This document shows positions 11,540-21,682 of a stretch of DNA of 33,763 nucleotides, in pieces. The DNA comes from Ophiothrix spiculata (lineage: Eukaryota > Echinodermata > Ophiuroidea > Amphilepidida > Ophiotrichidae), in assembly GCA_000969725.1 (NCBI GenBank), contig JXSR01S041835.1, one strand, 5' to 3'. The notes under the pieces are model-generated. The model saw nothing but the letters and a program-made list of their open reading frames with translations. It did not search any database and had not been told where the DNA came from. The first letter of the stretch is position 1, and every line of letters starts with the position of its first letter. A program made the position numbers and the translations under genes.

Positions 11540-11880
11540 AGCACCTTCGAAGTAGGGGTCTTTCGGTGACAAATTGGGTAAAAAAGGGTATCTTTCAATT
11601 ACAAAGTGCAAAAAAATGGGGATCTTTGGACAAAATCTTAAGAAGTAGGGTCTTTCAGGGTTTTAAAAAAAAATCACGATGAAATAAGCAATCTTTTAGA
11701 TGAATTTAGTGAAATTTTTGAAAAATTACATCAAATTAAGAAAATTGCCGCTTTTGAGTGACAAAGGTTGTTTAATGACAAAGAATTTTTAAAAAATAGG
11801 GGGTCATTGAGTGATAGTTGAAAAAAATAGGAGGTCTTTCGATGAGAGCGAGTGAAAAAAGCAGGGTCTTTTTGGTGGCA
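11540..11880. repeat. Degenerate GGGTCTTTCGGTGACA-type tandem repeat, block 2
   Basis: Irregular units of 30-60 bases are built around AGGGGTCTTTCGGTGACAAA with an A-rich spacer (near 11555, 11585, 11618, 11647, 11798, 11830 and 11862). Confidence 0.65.
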
Positions 11881-12244
11881 CATGGTGCGTAACTCTTAAG
11901 TTAGGTGCCTCTCCTCTCCCCGGATGGTTTTACAAGCTGTTTTATAAGCAATGAGACATCAAATTTTACGGGTCTGCCATTGACTCATCACAGGAACTAA
12001 ACTGCACACCTGATGCGCAACATGTATCTGGACCATGTCCGCTGAATTCACTTCAAGGCTAACGTAGATTTGCTTTTATATATGGCTGACTTCCAGCATG
12101 ATGTTAAGCAGCGGTATCCTTCTCTTCAGTTCATTTACATACTTTATTAGTTTGAAATAGGTAATAAATTTGTTGAGGATTTTTTCCTGTGCATGATATT
12201 TTAATTTTTGTTCTGTAGACAGTTTGTCACATTTAACAAATAGC
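11881..12244. other. Non-coding intron stretch
   Basis: No recognised feature. Confidence 0.5.
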
Positions 12245-12347
12245 AATATGCGACCATCCATCCCAAATCGGACGTAAATGCAGCCTTATGTCATTTTCAC
12301 TCTTTTAAAATATTTTCAAAGAACATGCTATAAGGATTAAAATGACA
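12245..12347. repeat. Dispersed repeat, copy 2 (pairs with 5011-5106)
   Basis: Contains ATGCGACCATCCATCCCAAA, GTAAATGCAG, TGTCATTTTCACT and ATAAGGATTAAAAT in the same order as copy 1. Confidence 0.7.
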
Positions 12348-13098
12348 CCTCAATGAAATTCACTTGACGCTATGATCCCACCGTAGGTCAATGACTAATT
12401 TCTATCTTGGATCACCAGCAGTTAAAATCGCCTTGTATTGTGTAGCGTCGTGTATTGATTTTATCCCTAATATCTCTGTCAAAAATGATCGCCCGGTGAA
12501 TACGACCGCGCATATATTTAGATATATTGTATAAGTATGAATTTCAGTCCTTGTTTTGTGAATCAGAATTCTTGCATGGTTTTAATGGTCCATTTAGTGA
12601 AAAAATTATGAATTCATGACGTAGCATCGTCGATTTAGAATTATTTCGCCCGTCCCATGAATCTTCGGTAAAGTTCCACTATAATACTCTGCTTTACCAT
12701 GTTTATGTACAGTTCTATATATTATAGGTCACATTCCAACCTGTTACAGAGCGAATGCTGGGTCAAGTTCGAGTTTCACCGCTGATCATCATGCATGCTC
12801 AGCCCTGGATGCTCAGTGCCCCGGCATAGTATTATAGTGCATACTAAATTCTTTATAACTGCAACTACTCATGTTATGTAGAAGTGGTTTGCATGGACAC
12901 AAATTTGTTATCGTGTTCATCAGCTCAGGTTTGAGACTCCTGAAGATTGTTTTTCAGCACATGTTCGAGACTCCCGAAGATTTGTTTAATCCTAATTTAC
13001 CTTTAAATTTAATTTGTTTGTGGATTGTAGGCTTACTATGTATGGATTATATTTGATATATATATTTTTAAAACCTAATACCCTTGAACATACCATAC
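12348..13098. other. Non-coding intron stretch
   Basis: No recognised gene or repeat. Confidence 0.5.
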
Positions 13099-13136
13099 GC
13101 GCCGTGGCTACAGAGCTGCACTCTGTAGCTAGGCGC
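13099..13136. repeat. Short GC-rich hairpin
   Basis: GCGCCGTGGCTACAGAG pairs with CTCTGTAGCTAGGCGC around a short loop. A C-rich purine-poor tract follows to about 13195. It may be part of a dispersed element whose ends I cannot define. Confidence 0.6.
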
Positions 13137-13550
13137 ATCTACAAACTCAAACCTCCACCTCCATTCCCACCCGCCAAAACCCCACCTACCAAAACATATC
13201 TGGATTTCCAGAAGTCAAGTTATGGTCCGTCAATGTATTTTTAACCATTTTAAAGGTAAATCAATGACCTACTTAGTAATAAGACAGTATGGTTCAAGAT
13301 GTTTCTCTTAGTTCTTGAAAAACGGCTCTCATCAAAGAAAGAGCTTTGACGTGGGAAGCTTCAATTTTGTCCCTGCAAGCATTTTAAGTGTAAGTCTATA
13401 TTTGTCATGTCTCCATCTTAAGGTGCCATACTGTAGAAAAAGATAAAACTTTTGCACCTGTTCAAATTTCAAACGAATTGACCAACCAGATTAAATAGGA
13501 AGTTATTTATTAATAGTTTGACCAGATAACCTCTGGGTTAATTTAACTTA

Positions 13551-14063
13551 AAGGGGCAATGTCCAATTTATCAAATTAAATTCCAGGCTCATTTGAAAGA
13601 TGACAACTTTAAAATTTCACTTGATTCCATCTAACCATTTTGATTTTGTAAGCAATTATGTATTTCACGTTTTTCACTTCTCCAAATATTTTACAGTATG
13701 CTGTAGGGACACGCACGGCCTAGCGGTGTAAGTCCCCGACTCTAAATTACCGGGCATAAAGCATTGTGGGTTCAAATCCAGTGGGCGGTGTGTGTAGTGT
13801 CCTTAAGCAAGATTCTTACTCTCATGTGCTCCTCTCCACCCAGGTGTCAAGAGGGTACCGGCATTCTTCAGTGGAAGGTAACGGGCGCGAGGTGAAGGAG
13901 GTGTGGCGATCCCCTGACTGTAAATATAACAAAAACGTGGAGTCTGGCCCAATCGCTTCGAAAGAGAGATGGGCACTCCAACCTGTGTAAATACAGGCCG
14001 CCCCCTTTACCTTTACCTTTATGCTGTATAAATTTATGTAAATAGTTAACATAATTGGACACT
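13551..14063. mobile_element. AAAGGGGCA-type MITE interrupted by a SINE (ends uncertain)
   Basis: The left end TTAAAGGGGCAATGTCCAAT resembles the termini at 8601 and 26969. The internal block AAATTTCACTTGATTCCAT is the complement of a block in the 8601 element. ATAATTGGACA near 14051 may be the right arm. The SINE at 13706-14019 splits it. The right boundary is not secure. Confidence 0.45.
13706..14019 (+). mobile_element. tRNA-derived SINE with target-site duplication
   Basis: The 314-bp element has an A-box-like block (GGCCTAGCGGTGTAAG), a B box (GGGTTCAAATCC) near 13770, a tRNA-unrelated body and a short (CCTTTA)n tail. It is flanked by the 9-bp direct repeat TATGCTGTA (13697-13705 and 14020-14028), the hallmark of LINE-mediated insertion. 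It is not a functional tRNA: no cloverleaf continues past the B box. A truncated relative lies at 17570-17635. Confidence 0.85.
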
Positions 14064-14752
14064 TTTTCACTTTTAACAGAACATGTTTTCACTTGTGTTC
14101 TGAAAAAATATCAAAATATTTTGGTTATCAAAACCTCAAAAAGTTTGAAAAATTTGAAGCAATCACACTGAGCTTTAAGAAGGGAATGTTTCATATTTGA
14201 TACAGTGATGGTTGATCAATCACCGAGACACAAATGAACGTTTAGGACGTGCGTTTCCTAAACTGTTTGTTAGGCCCCCTTTTTAGATTACAGGTTATTA
14301 TACAAGATAATAATGAATTTGGAATTACAGGTCAGATACTTTGAGGCCACAGTCAAGAAAACCCTGGTTTAGGAAATACCCTTGCAAAAATGTACAAGAC
14401 TGATAAATAATGTAATTAATCAGGCCGCAATGCAACAAGTTCTAATGAAAAGCTTGAGTAAGATTTTAAGAATTGACTAATGGAAACTGCAAGAAATTTA
14501 ATTCAGTGTTTATCAGGAAATAAAGTGACCAAGCCCAAGTTCGCAAGCCATTGTGAAAATAGGTGAGAATTAGAATTTCATGGACTTTTTACACCAATAC
14601 ATTTACACATTGTTGTTTGATTTATGAGAGTTTGACAAAATATTTATTGAATGTTCTTCTTGTAACCAATTTTTGTATGCAACTTAATAAATATAGCTTC
14701 TTACTGAAAATCATGACTATATAAATTTTGTCTAGTCGCTAACTTTCAATTT
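14064..14752. other. Non-coding intron stretch
   Basis: AT-rich. No recognised feature. Confidence 0.5.
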
Positions 14753-14983
14753 TAGACATTTTTGTCTATTTCAAAAAACAAGTGCATGCAAAAAAGATAG
14801 AATACCTACAATTTTTGACAGTTGGTCTGTTCCAAAACAAGTTTATGAAGCTATTACTTTAATTTGTGTTTGATTTTGGCCTATCCCAAAACCCCGGGCC
14901 CAAAACAGGTGTATGTGAAAAGCAAACTTCTTTGCCAGTTAGCAAATGGTTGGTCTATTCCGAAAAAAAATGTATGTAAAAAG
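14753..14983. repeat. Degenerate tandem repeat (~60-75 bp units)
   Basis: Four diverged units are built around TTGGTCTATTCCAAAA followed by GTGTATGTAAAAAG (near 14767, 14823, 14876 and 14950). Confidence 0.6.
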
Positions 14984-15455
14984 TAGTTTGAGGCAAAACT
15001 AACAGAGAAAGAAGAAAGCTCTATGTAAAATTCTTGTACTTAATATTATTCCTTTGCCATGATTTCTATGGTCTAATTGGAACCTTGACTGAGTCATATA
15101 CGTCTGGAATAGAATTTGGAAAAGTTCCAGTCATCGCAATCCACTTCCTTGTGCCGCAAGATTTATATTTAGGTATTTTCTTGTATTTCTGCCAAGGTGT
15201 CTTGATAAGTTTGAGTGAAGCATTTATCGTTAAGTTATGTATAAAGAAGATGATCATTTATCATGATTATTATCATGTTTAAAGATTGAATTGTTTATAA
15301 TGTTAGCATGTATTTGAACGATCTCATTAGCCCTTTAGGACTTTTCTAATAGGTGACACTAAACAATGACACAGCCTCTTAGCAAAACAAATGTGTGGCG
15401 TATTACAAGGGAACATGTAAGAAGGTAGCACACCATGCATAAGGCAAAACAGTAT

Positions 15456-15520
15456 TGTTTGGTTGCCCTCCACTGACCGACCGTATTTTTCAGCCCGACC
15501 CAAACTTTTTTTTATTGAAA
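15456..15520. repeat. Partial copy of the GTTTGCCCTCC/GACCCAAA element
   Basis: TGTTTGGTTGCCCTCCACTG and CCCGACCCAAACTTTTTTT match the ends and inner motifs of the complete element at 28166-28532. The other end was not found. Confidence 0.5.
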
Positions 15521-15774
15521 AATATTTTTTTTCTCTCAAAAAGATGCAAAACTTACCGAAAACTACAAAGAAAAAATGTTATATTTTTGCTTTTTTTTCA
15601 ATATTCAACCCTCAAAATGTTTAGGATGTCCCAAATCACTACAAGAGGTATTTGATTGTTTTGATTTGGATGTCGCGGGGGAAGTTGTGAAGGCTGGAGC
15701 GGCCGATCGACCTAGCGGTTCGTGGAAGAGTATCGAAAAAAAAAAATTAAAAAACAAAAACAAAAACGACCGCC

Positions 15775-15960
15775 TAAGGCTGTGATCACATAGAAGTATA
15801 CGCATGGTTATACAGTATATGATATTCGCTATACGCTACTGGGGAGGCACTCATGTGTTTAGTAATGAGGATAATCCCCGTCAATTTCAAATATGAATCG
15901 CTCCAAGAGGAGCGCATAGTGAATACCGTATACCGTATAGTTCTATGTGATCGCAGCCTA
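15775..15960. mobile_element. 186-bp MITE with TAGGCTG(C/T)GATCACATAGAA termini
   Basis: TAAGGCTGTGATCACATAGA (from 15775) and TCTATGTGATCGCAGCCTA (to 15960) are inverted repeats, followed inward by related GTATAC blocks. The interior has no ORF. Confidence 0.8.
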
Positions 15961-16241
15961 TGGGAAGAGTCTATGGATTCAGGGCCACATATGTCCTTGA
16001 ATTACCCATGATACACGTGTTTGTAGATGACAATTAATGCCCTTTTAAAAAATCAAAAAAAAAAAGGAAACACATTAGGTCTTTGAATCACAATGCTTCA
16101 TATGGTAAATCTCATACATAAGGTATAGCCTGTTCCTTGTCCTTCAGCATTGATGATTGAAAATGAAAGGGTTGATGAATCATTTGTTTTACAACCAGAA
16201 ATGGACATAGCCTGTATTGTTGAATTATCTGTTTGATTCTA

Positions 16242-16851
16242 CAGGGTGAGTCAAAATGAAGTTCACTGAGATTCAAAACTGTATAACAAAAGAACCACTG
16301 ATATTTAAAACAATTGTTACGCACCTTGGAAATGTGCAGACTCTTCTGCTTATTTTGAAAAAAGAATGAAGGAAATCGGATAAGTTATGCCTGTTTTAGT
16401 AAAAAAACGCATTTTACAAGCTGTCCACAAAATTGATGAGCGAACAAAATGCAAAGTGAGCGAACAAAATGCAAAGTAAGTACTTCAGCTGTGCAGTCAC
16501 TTGTTACTAATACCCTGTCTTCTTTCGGCAAAGATTGATGCAGTTTGGAGGTCTGTCATTTCTGTTCACAATCCAAGTCTCAGATCTTCATGGTCCTCTT
16601 TTGCACTTAACAATTCTGGTTTACAATTTGCTTTAGCTTTGCTCTGCAAAACTTCTTTGAACCTCTTGTTAGAAGGTGTCATACGATGTACATCTTCCAG
16701 TACCAACGACCAGCTTTACAAATTCAGTGTCAGGCAGGTTCTAAACTAGTTTCATGTATTATACAATTGGTTGATATTTGAATTTGAAACTCCTGCATCA
16801 AAATTCTAGTTGTTAAATGGTTCTCGGTCAACTTCATTTTGACTCACGCTG
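16242..16851. mobile_element. Tc1/mariner-like element, degraded
   Basis: The 610-bp element has CAGGGTGAGTCAAAATGAAG at the left and CTTCATTTTGACTCACGCTG at the right, flanked by TA on each side. These ends resemble Tc1/mariner-type termini. The interior is about half the length needed for a transposase and is broken in all frames. It contains a 20-bp tandem duplication at 16438-16477. Confidence 0.75.
16438..16477. repeat. Perfect 20-bp tandem duplication
   Basis: GAGCGAACAAAATGCAAAGT occurs twice head to tail inside the mariner-like element. Confidence 0.95.
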
Positions 16852-17091
16852 TATTATGCGTCATTTGAAAAAGAAAAGAAAAAATATAACAAGTATTCCC
16901 TTTTGCATTTCTGTAATGCTTCCTAATCTGATAATTACTGCAACTTAATTAAGACCATGGCATTAAAACATTTTTTGATAAAAAGCAATGAGGTATCTAG
17001 CAGAGCACCCAGTTAGTTACCAGGCATTTTCACTTGGGAAGGTAGGAGTAAGATTATTTGGCAGAGAGCAAATGTGGTATACTGCATACTG

Positions 17092-17379
17092 CATAGTTGG
17101 ACTTTGAAATCAGCTGCCGGAAAGGCATTTACTTACAATGCACCAACTGTCTGGAACAAATTACCTATATCTGTGCGTAATGCTGAATTGGTGTCAATTT
17201 TCAAAAGAAGACTCATAGCTCATCTTTTTCCCAAAATGTAGTTGTGTTCAATGCTATGTATTTTTCTCTCTGTAGTCTCATTATACATTGTTTTAATCTT
17301 GCAAATTTATGATGGTTTGCGCTGTGATCATATTGAAATGGCGCTTTATAAAAGCCAATTATGTATGTATGTATGTATA
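17092..17379 (+). mobile_element. 5'-truncated non-LTR retrotransposon 3' end (CR1/L2/Jockey-like)
   Basis: The frame ending at TAG 17239-17241 reads SAAGKAFTYNAPTVWNKLPI, then SVRNAELVSIFKRRLIAHLF, then PKM and stop. This is the conserved C-terminal signature following reverse transcriptase in CR1/L2/Jockey-group LINEs (aromatic-x-x-AP-x-x-WN-x-LP ... FK-x-x-L-x-x-x-LF). A short 3' UTR with GCGCTTTATAAA and an (ATGT)n tail follows to about 17379, as is typical of this group. Only the 3' end is left, so it is a dead-on-arrival copy. Confidence 0.8.
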
Positions 17380-17418
17380 CTCATCATTGAACCTGCACTT
17401 TTGTTGATTTTATCTGAG

Positions 17419-17431
17419 GGGGGGGGGGGGG
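17419..17431. repeat. Poly(G) tract
   Basis: A run of about 13 G just downstream of the LINE tail. Confidence 0.9.
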
Positions 17432-17517
17432 TTAGTAAAAGGGCTCCAACCACCTTACCACCACCCAGGCAACACTGCTGCATTTGTTTTGGATGAGACA
17501 GTAGAAATTATTGGGCT

Positions 17518-17696
17518 TGTAGCAGAGACTGATATGTGTTGCTCTCCTATGCATTATTATCATTCATGCATGGCCTAGCAGTATAAGATCCTGACTCTTA
17601 ATCACCGGGCATTGAGTATTGTGGGTTCAAATCTGTACTGTAGCAGAGACTGATATGTGTTGCTCTCTTATGGCTATGCATTATTATCATTCATGC
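17518..17696. repeat. Direct duplication flanking a SINE head fragment
   Basis: 17518-17569 and 17639-17696 are near-identical (both begin TGTAGCAGAGACTGATATGT; the second has a 6-base GGCTAT insertion). Between them lies 17570-17635, homologous to the first ~65 bp of the SINE at 13706, including GGCCTAGCAGTATAAG and GGGTTCAAATCT. The flanks are too long for an ordinary target-site duplication. Confidence 0.85.
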
Positions 17697-17915
17697 CCTT
17701 CTTTAGAACTGAAACTGTACTGAAACTTCTTTGTAAAACCATTTTTAACACATATGAATGAGTGGTGTGAATAGCTTTTATATTTAAAAGACAAACTCAA
17801 TCAGCCTCTACAACAGCACAACTTCCCTACTGTTTTGTTCAAGACAAACACACTATAGTACCTTTTGAGATTGGTGGGTGAAAATGAAAAAAAAACCCAC
17901 ACAATTATCGGAAAA
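17697..17915. other. Non-coding intron stretch
   Basis: No recognised feature. Confidence 0.5.
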
Positions 17916-18076
17916 AGTATACTGTAGGTCCCATCAAAAACTATACCCTAACCCTAAACCCTAACCGTAACCCTAACCCTAACCCTACACCCTAACCCTA
18001 ACCTTAACCCTAACCCTAAATTAAACCTAACTCTAAACCCTAACCCTAAAATTCTGGATGGGACCTAAAGTACACT
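17916..18076. mobile_element. Interstitial telomeric repeat framed by terminal inverted repeats
   Basis: About 110 bp of (CCCTAA)n with occasional variants (AAACCCTAA, CTTAACC) lie between AGTATACTGTAGGTCCCATC (17916-17935) and GATGGGACCTAAAGTACACT (18057-18076), which are inverted repeats matching at 18 of 20 positions. The vertebrate/deuterostome-type telomere motif (TTAGGG on the minus strand, the sense strand of the gene) thus sits inside a MITE-like frame, 22 bp from the exon A donor. It is not a chromosome end, since unique gene sequence continues on both sides. Confidence 0.85.
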
Positions 18077-18098
18077 TGGTCCGAATTATCATACTTAC

Positions 18099-20572
18099 TT
18101 TTCTGATGGAGTAGGCACGGCGGCATTATAGATCCTCTCTCCCTGTTGTTTGGCGGCGCTACTACTATAACTCTCATTACTCTCTTCTTCATCACTTTCA
18201 GTACTGGAGGACTTGAGTACCACTTTGCACGAGCCCCCATGCCTGCACGGGTTAGGATTGCATGGACTCGGACTCGACGGAAGAGTGGTCGGCGGAATAG
18301 TGAAAAGTTTTAATGTTGTGCGATCCACTCTAGTTCCATCTTTTGCCGTGACGGCAACACCACCGCTTTGACCTGGTCTGACTGTTCCAGGTGCTGGGTT
18401 TGCTGTTGTTAAACTAGGTGCATTTGGTGGCACTGCAGTTCGAGGTTTAGGAGTTGTTTTGACCGGGGACTTTGTAGTTTTTGCTGGAGTTGGTTTTGGT
18501 GGTGTCGGTGCACCAGGTCTTATTGGTGGGTTTTCCGTCACCGGAACCACCGGTAAGAAAAGTCGCATGTCGTATATTATTTCATCAGTTCCAACGCTGT
18601 TCACACTGCGACATGAATATGTCCCTTGATCAGAGTGGACTACATTTTGGACGACGAGGCTACCAGATGCTTTGGTATAAATCCTGGAGCGACCTCCAGG
18701 TGTGTATACATCCTCAAACGGTGTTTGTAGTTCAGTACCATCGGGCAACGTCCAAATAATGTCAGCGACGGCTGCGTTTGATAGCTGGCAGTACATCTCT
18801 GTAGATTGTCCGATGTTCATATTCATAATTATATGCCTCGGTCTTGTAATAATAGAAGGATAAACGCAATTAAATGGACTTCGTTGAGTATTTAATAATT
18901 GTATGATTTGCCTTCCAGTATAGATTTTTGGCGAGGCGCAAACTATCTCATTTGGATTCTCTACAATATCAATATGTGATCTTAACCATTCTGCAAATGG
19001 TCTTAAATGGCAGTCACATGTTAATCGATTATTTGTAATGGTGAATTTTTCCACATTGAGTAATTTCATCAGTGCTCCTTGTTCCACTCGTCGGATTTTG
19101 TTGTTACTCAACTTGAGAGTGTCAAGTTGCGTTCCGTATGGAAATATATTCTCGTTAATTTCGCGGATATTGTTTCCTTCAAGATTCAACTCTTGCAACT
19201 TTGGCATTTGGACAAATGCCTCAGGTGGTAGAATTTCAATATCGTTATTTCCTATATTCACATAAGCTAAATTTATCATTGTATTACCGCCAAACCAATC
19301 CATTGAGAATTGGCTTATCTGATTTGTCGACAAATCCAAGGATTCCAGTTGCGACAGCCTCTGGAATAAACTCGGTGGAATTTCGGTTATTCTATTATTC
19401 GAAAGCCTTAGCTCCTGAAGGCGAGAAATATCTCTGAACATTGTCGATAAAACAGGCATTACATTACTATCAGTAACGGATAACCCTTCAATATTATATA
19501 AACCCCAGAATAAGCCTTCTGGTATCATGTCTAAGTGACTCACATTCACTTCTTCTAACAAGGGTAATCCGCGGAAAATTCCAGCTGGCAAAGTTCTCAT
19601 CTGTGGATTCCCAGCAATATCTAAGACACCAAGGTTTCGTAATCCTTGAAATATTCCAGGTGGTAGAGTCTGCAGTCTGTTCTGGTTTAAGTTGATCTCT
19701 TCTAAGAATAACATACCAGTAAAGAGCATGGGATCCACATATGTAAGTTTATTCTGATGCAGATCAATTACGCGTAATTTGGGCGCACCTCGGAAGATAA
19801 TTCCAGGTAAATTCACAATATTATTCATTCCCAGTGCAACGTGATCTAGATTCTGTAATCCACGAAACAAATAATTTGGTAAGTATGAAATATGATTCTG
19901 AGTCAACATTAAGGTCACAAGTCGTGGCAGCTGACGCAAAACATTGGCATCAACGTAGCTAATGGAATTTTCTTCCAAATTAAGAATCTTTAATTGCGGA
20001 AGTCTTTGACACGATACCCTGCCAATTGATGTAATTCTATTTTTGGCTAAATCAAGATGTAGAAGCAAAGGAAGATTTGAGATGGCGTTAGGAATGCTGG
20101 ACAATGCATTGGCCGTCATTGCTAGATGAGTTAGTTGCTTCAGTGGCATAAAAGCTGCGTTCGAGACTCTACTGATTTTATTATAACCAAGGTTGAGTAC
20201 TTTGAGTTTCAAGTTATAAGTAAAAGTATCTCTTGGTACAGCTGTCACAAAGTTATTAGACATATCCAAGTACACAAGACTTCTGATGTCGTCCAAATTG
20301 TCTTGAATCAAGCTGGCAATATTGTTGTTGCTTAGCAACACAACTTGAGTATCCAGAGGAAAATCTGACGGAATTTCTCTCAGTCCAAGTCCTCGGCAGT
20401 CCACTTGTTTATATTGTCCGGGTCCAAGGACATATGTAATTTGTGGATCTTGCGATAAAGAACACTTGCATGGACAGACTTGGCCAGGAGGTGGCCATTT
20501 TGCAGTCGCTGAAACTATAAATGTACAAAGAAATAAAATCAAGAGTTGTGCAGTATATTCCATCGTCTTCAT
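18099..20572 (-). CDS. LRR-Ig-EGF-FN3 transmembrane receptor, coding exon A
   Basis: This exon encodes residues 1-824 plus two bases of codon 825 of a predicted 1084-residue type I membrane receptor. In order it shows a hydrophobic signal peptide (about 1-24), a Cys-rich LRR N-cap (Cys33, 35, 37, 59), about 18 leucine-rich repeats of 22-26 residues (about 75-515), an LRR C-cap with the Cys-x-Cys pattern (Cys519, 521, 545, 569), one Ig domain (Cys595, Trp607, Cys654 within DQGTYSC), a Pro/Thr-rich stalk (about 675-770) and the first half of an EGF-like domain (Cys771, 776, 782). The exon stops at a consensus donor, GTAAGT, at 18098-18093. The first ATG (20572) directly precedes the signal peptide, so it is the preferred start; an ATG three codons later is possible. 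Any 5' non-coding exon is not identified. The domain calls are strong. The closest known architectures are vasorin and LRFN/SALM, but orthology is not established. Confidence 0.95.
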
Positions 20573-21273
20573 TTTGATGTTTCCTTGAAGACTGACAAAT
20601 TCACTCCATAGACAACATGAAGTTCAAGTTTTGAATACAATGGTGTATATTCCTGTGATAAACACTGATTAAGGTGTACCCACTCTAGGGGAAATTGCTG
20701 ATCTACACCTCGTTCTGGTCAAAACAAGGTGTGCCCAATGTGATCAATTTCCACAAAATCCTGTCAACAAATTGGTATTAAAGGCACATCAATTATCCCA
20801 AACTCAAAGTTGTATTCAAGGCAAGGTGCAAATCACACAAAAGATTTGAGACAACAAATCAATTTTTTTATGTAAAAATCCTGTATTATCCATATTCCAT
20901 GATCACAAACATTATGTGAAAATATCTATATTATTCCAAATATTTCCAGGCGACATTACCCCCATACCACGATGTATTATCAATAAATGTTCAAGTAGCA
21001 TATATATATCCTGTCTTGGACTTGGAGAAGGTGTTGTATGGATCCGACTCGTTGCCTTGGTTTTGTTACGCAAGTACGCTGTCGTTGTGGTTTTCACACA
21101 TGGCAGTACTGCATATTATAGGTCACCGATGGATGTAGGAGTGAGTACCTGGAAAATAAGAGTTGAAAACAGTGTGATTATTAGTCAATGGGAAAGGAAA
21201 ACTCAATTAGAGAAATGATTTGTTGATAGATATGTATTGAGTTGTTAACACTTCTTATTATTTTTTATAAGGA
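20573..21273. other. Upstream flank of the receptor coding exon
   Basis: On the minus strand this precedes the start codon and should contain 5' UTR or an intron. TTTGTCAG about 25 bases before the ATG could be an acceptor for an upstream non-coding exon, but its pyrimidine tract is poor. No promoter motif is assignable. Confidence 0.4.
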
Positions 21274-21541
21274 AGGACCAGGTCATACTTATGAGCTACC
21301 AAATATTTGGTGCAGCCAGTCTTTGTTATCTTATGATGTAAAATATAATTCCAATGTATTTTCTAATAATAACAGAGGCTTGGTGATGAAAAATCAACAC
21401 ACCACACTTTTGTGTATGTAATGCCAAACATTTGATGGTTCACAACACCAAGCCTCCGTTATTAATTAAAAAAATGCAAAGACTTGTGGCATCAAACCAA
21501 ATGACCAAACATATGGTAGCTCATAAGAAGTATGTCCTGTC
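21274..21541. mobile_element. Foldback MITE with GAGCTACCA arms, copy 1
   Basis: The left arm has CATACTTATGAGCTACCAAA and AGTCTTTG then AACAGAGGCTTGGTG. The right arm carries their complements (CACCAAGCCTCCGTT, CAAAGACTT, TGGTAGCTCATAAG). It shares the GAGCTACCAAATATTT and GTCTTTGTTATCTTAT arm sequence with the element at 29966. Confidence 0.8.
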
Positions 21542-21682
21542 ATATATATAAATTTGCATTTTTCTCAAGTTATTTTGGATTTTTATTGCATCTCTTAAAT
21601 AAGATCCTTGAAATTCTCTTAAACAATGTTGGCTGAATGTTCTGAGTATTTGGCATGGGTAGAATGAAGAATGACTCATAAT
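21515..21682. repeat. Duplicated block X, copy 1 (pairs with 22154-22320)
   Basis: About 165 bp starting GGTAGCTCATAAGA and ending GAATGACTCATAAT recurs at 22154-22320 with few changes. See also block Z. Confidence 0.9.

Larger units (their letters stand above)
8484..18098 (-). other. Intron of the receptor gene (phase 2, 9615 bp)
   Basis: The intron is bounded by GTAAGT at the exon A side and a TTCAG acceptor at the exon B side. It interrupts the EGF-like domain between its third and fourth cysteines. Reading through the donor gives Lys (AAG) followed at once by TAA, so a transcript retaining the intron would end after residue 825 and encode a soluble ectodomain. Much of the intron is made of transposable-element remnants, listed separately. 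No further in-phase coding exon was recognised, although a small one cannot be excluded. Confidence 0.9.

Noticed and set aside
13730-13790. tRNA gene suggested by A- and B-box-like motifs
   Set aside because: The boxes belong to a SINE with a target-site duplication and tail; no acceptor stem or cloverleaf completes.
15034-15282. 82-residue hydrophobic ORF as a small membrane protein
   Set aside because: It has low-complexity AT-rich composition and no splice or conservation signal; probably chance.
16501-16749. 82-residue ORF inside the mariner-like element as a transposase
   Set aside because: No DDE/D-type or helix-turn-helix pattern could be read in either direction, and the element is too short.
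17943-18050. A true chromosome end, from the CCCTAA repeats
   Set aside because: Unique coding sequence lies immediately beyond, and inverted repeats frame the tract.
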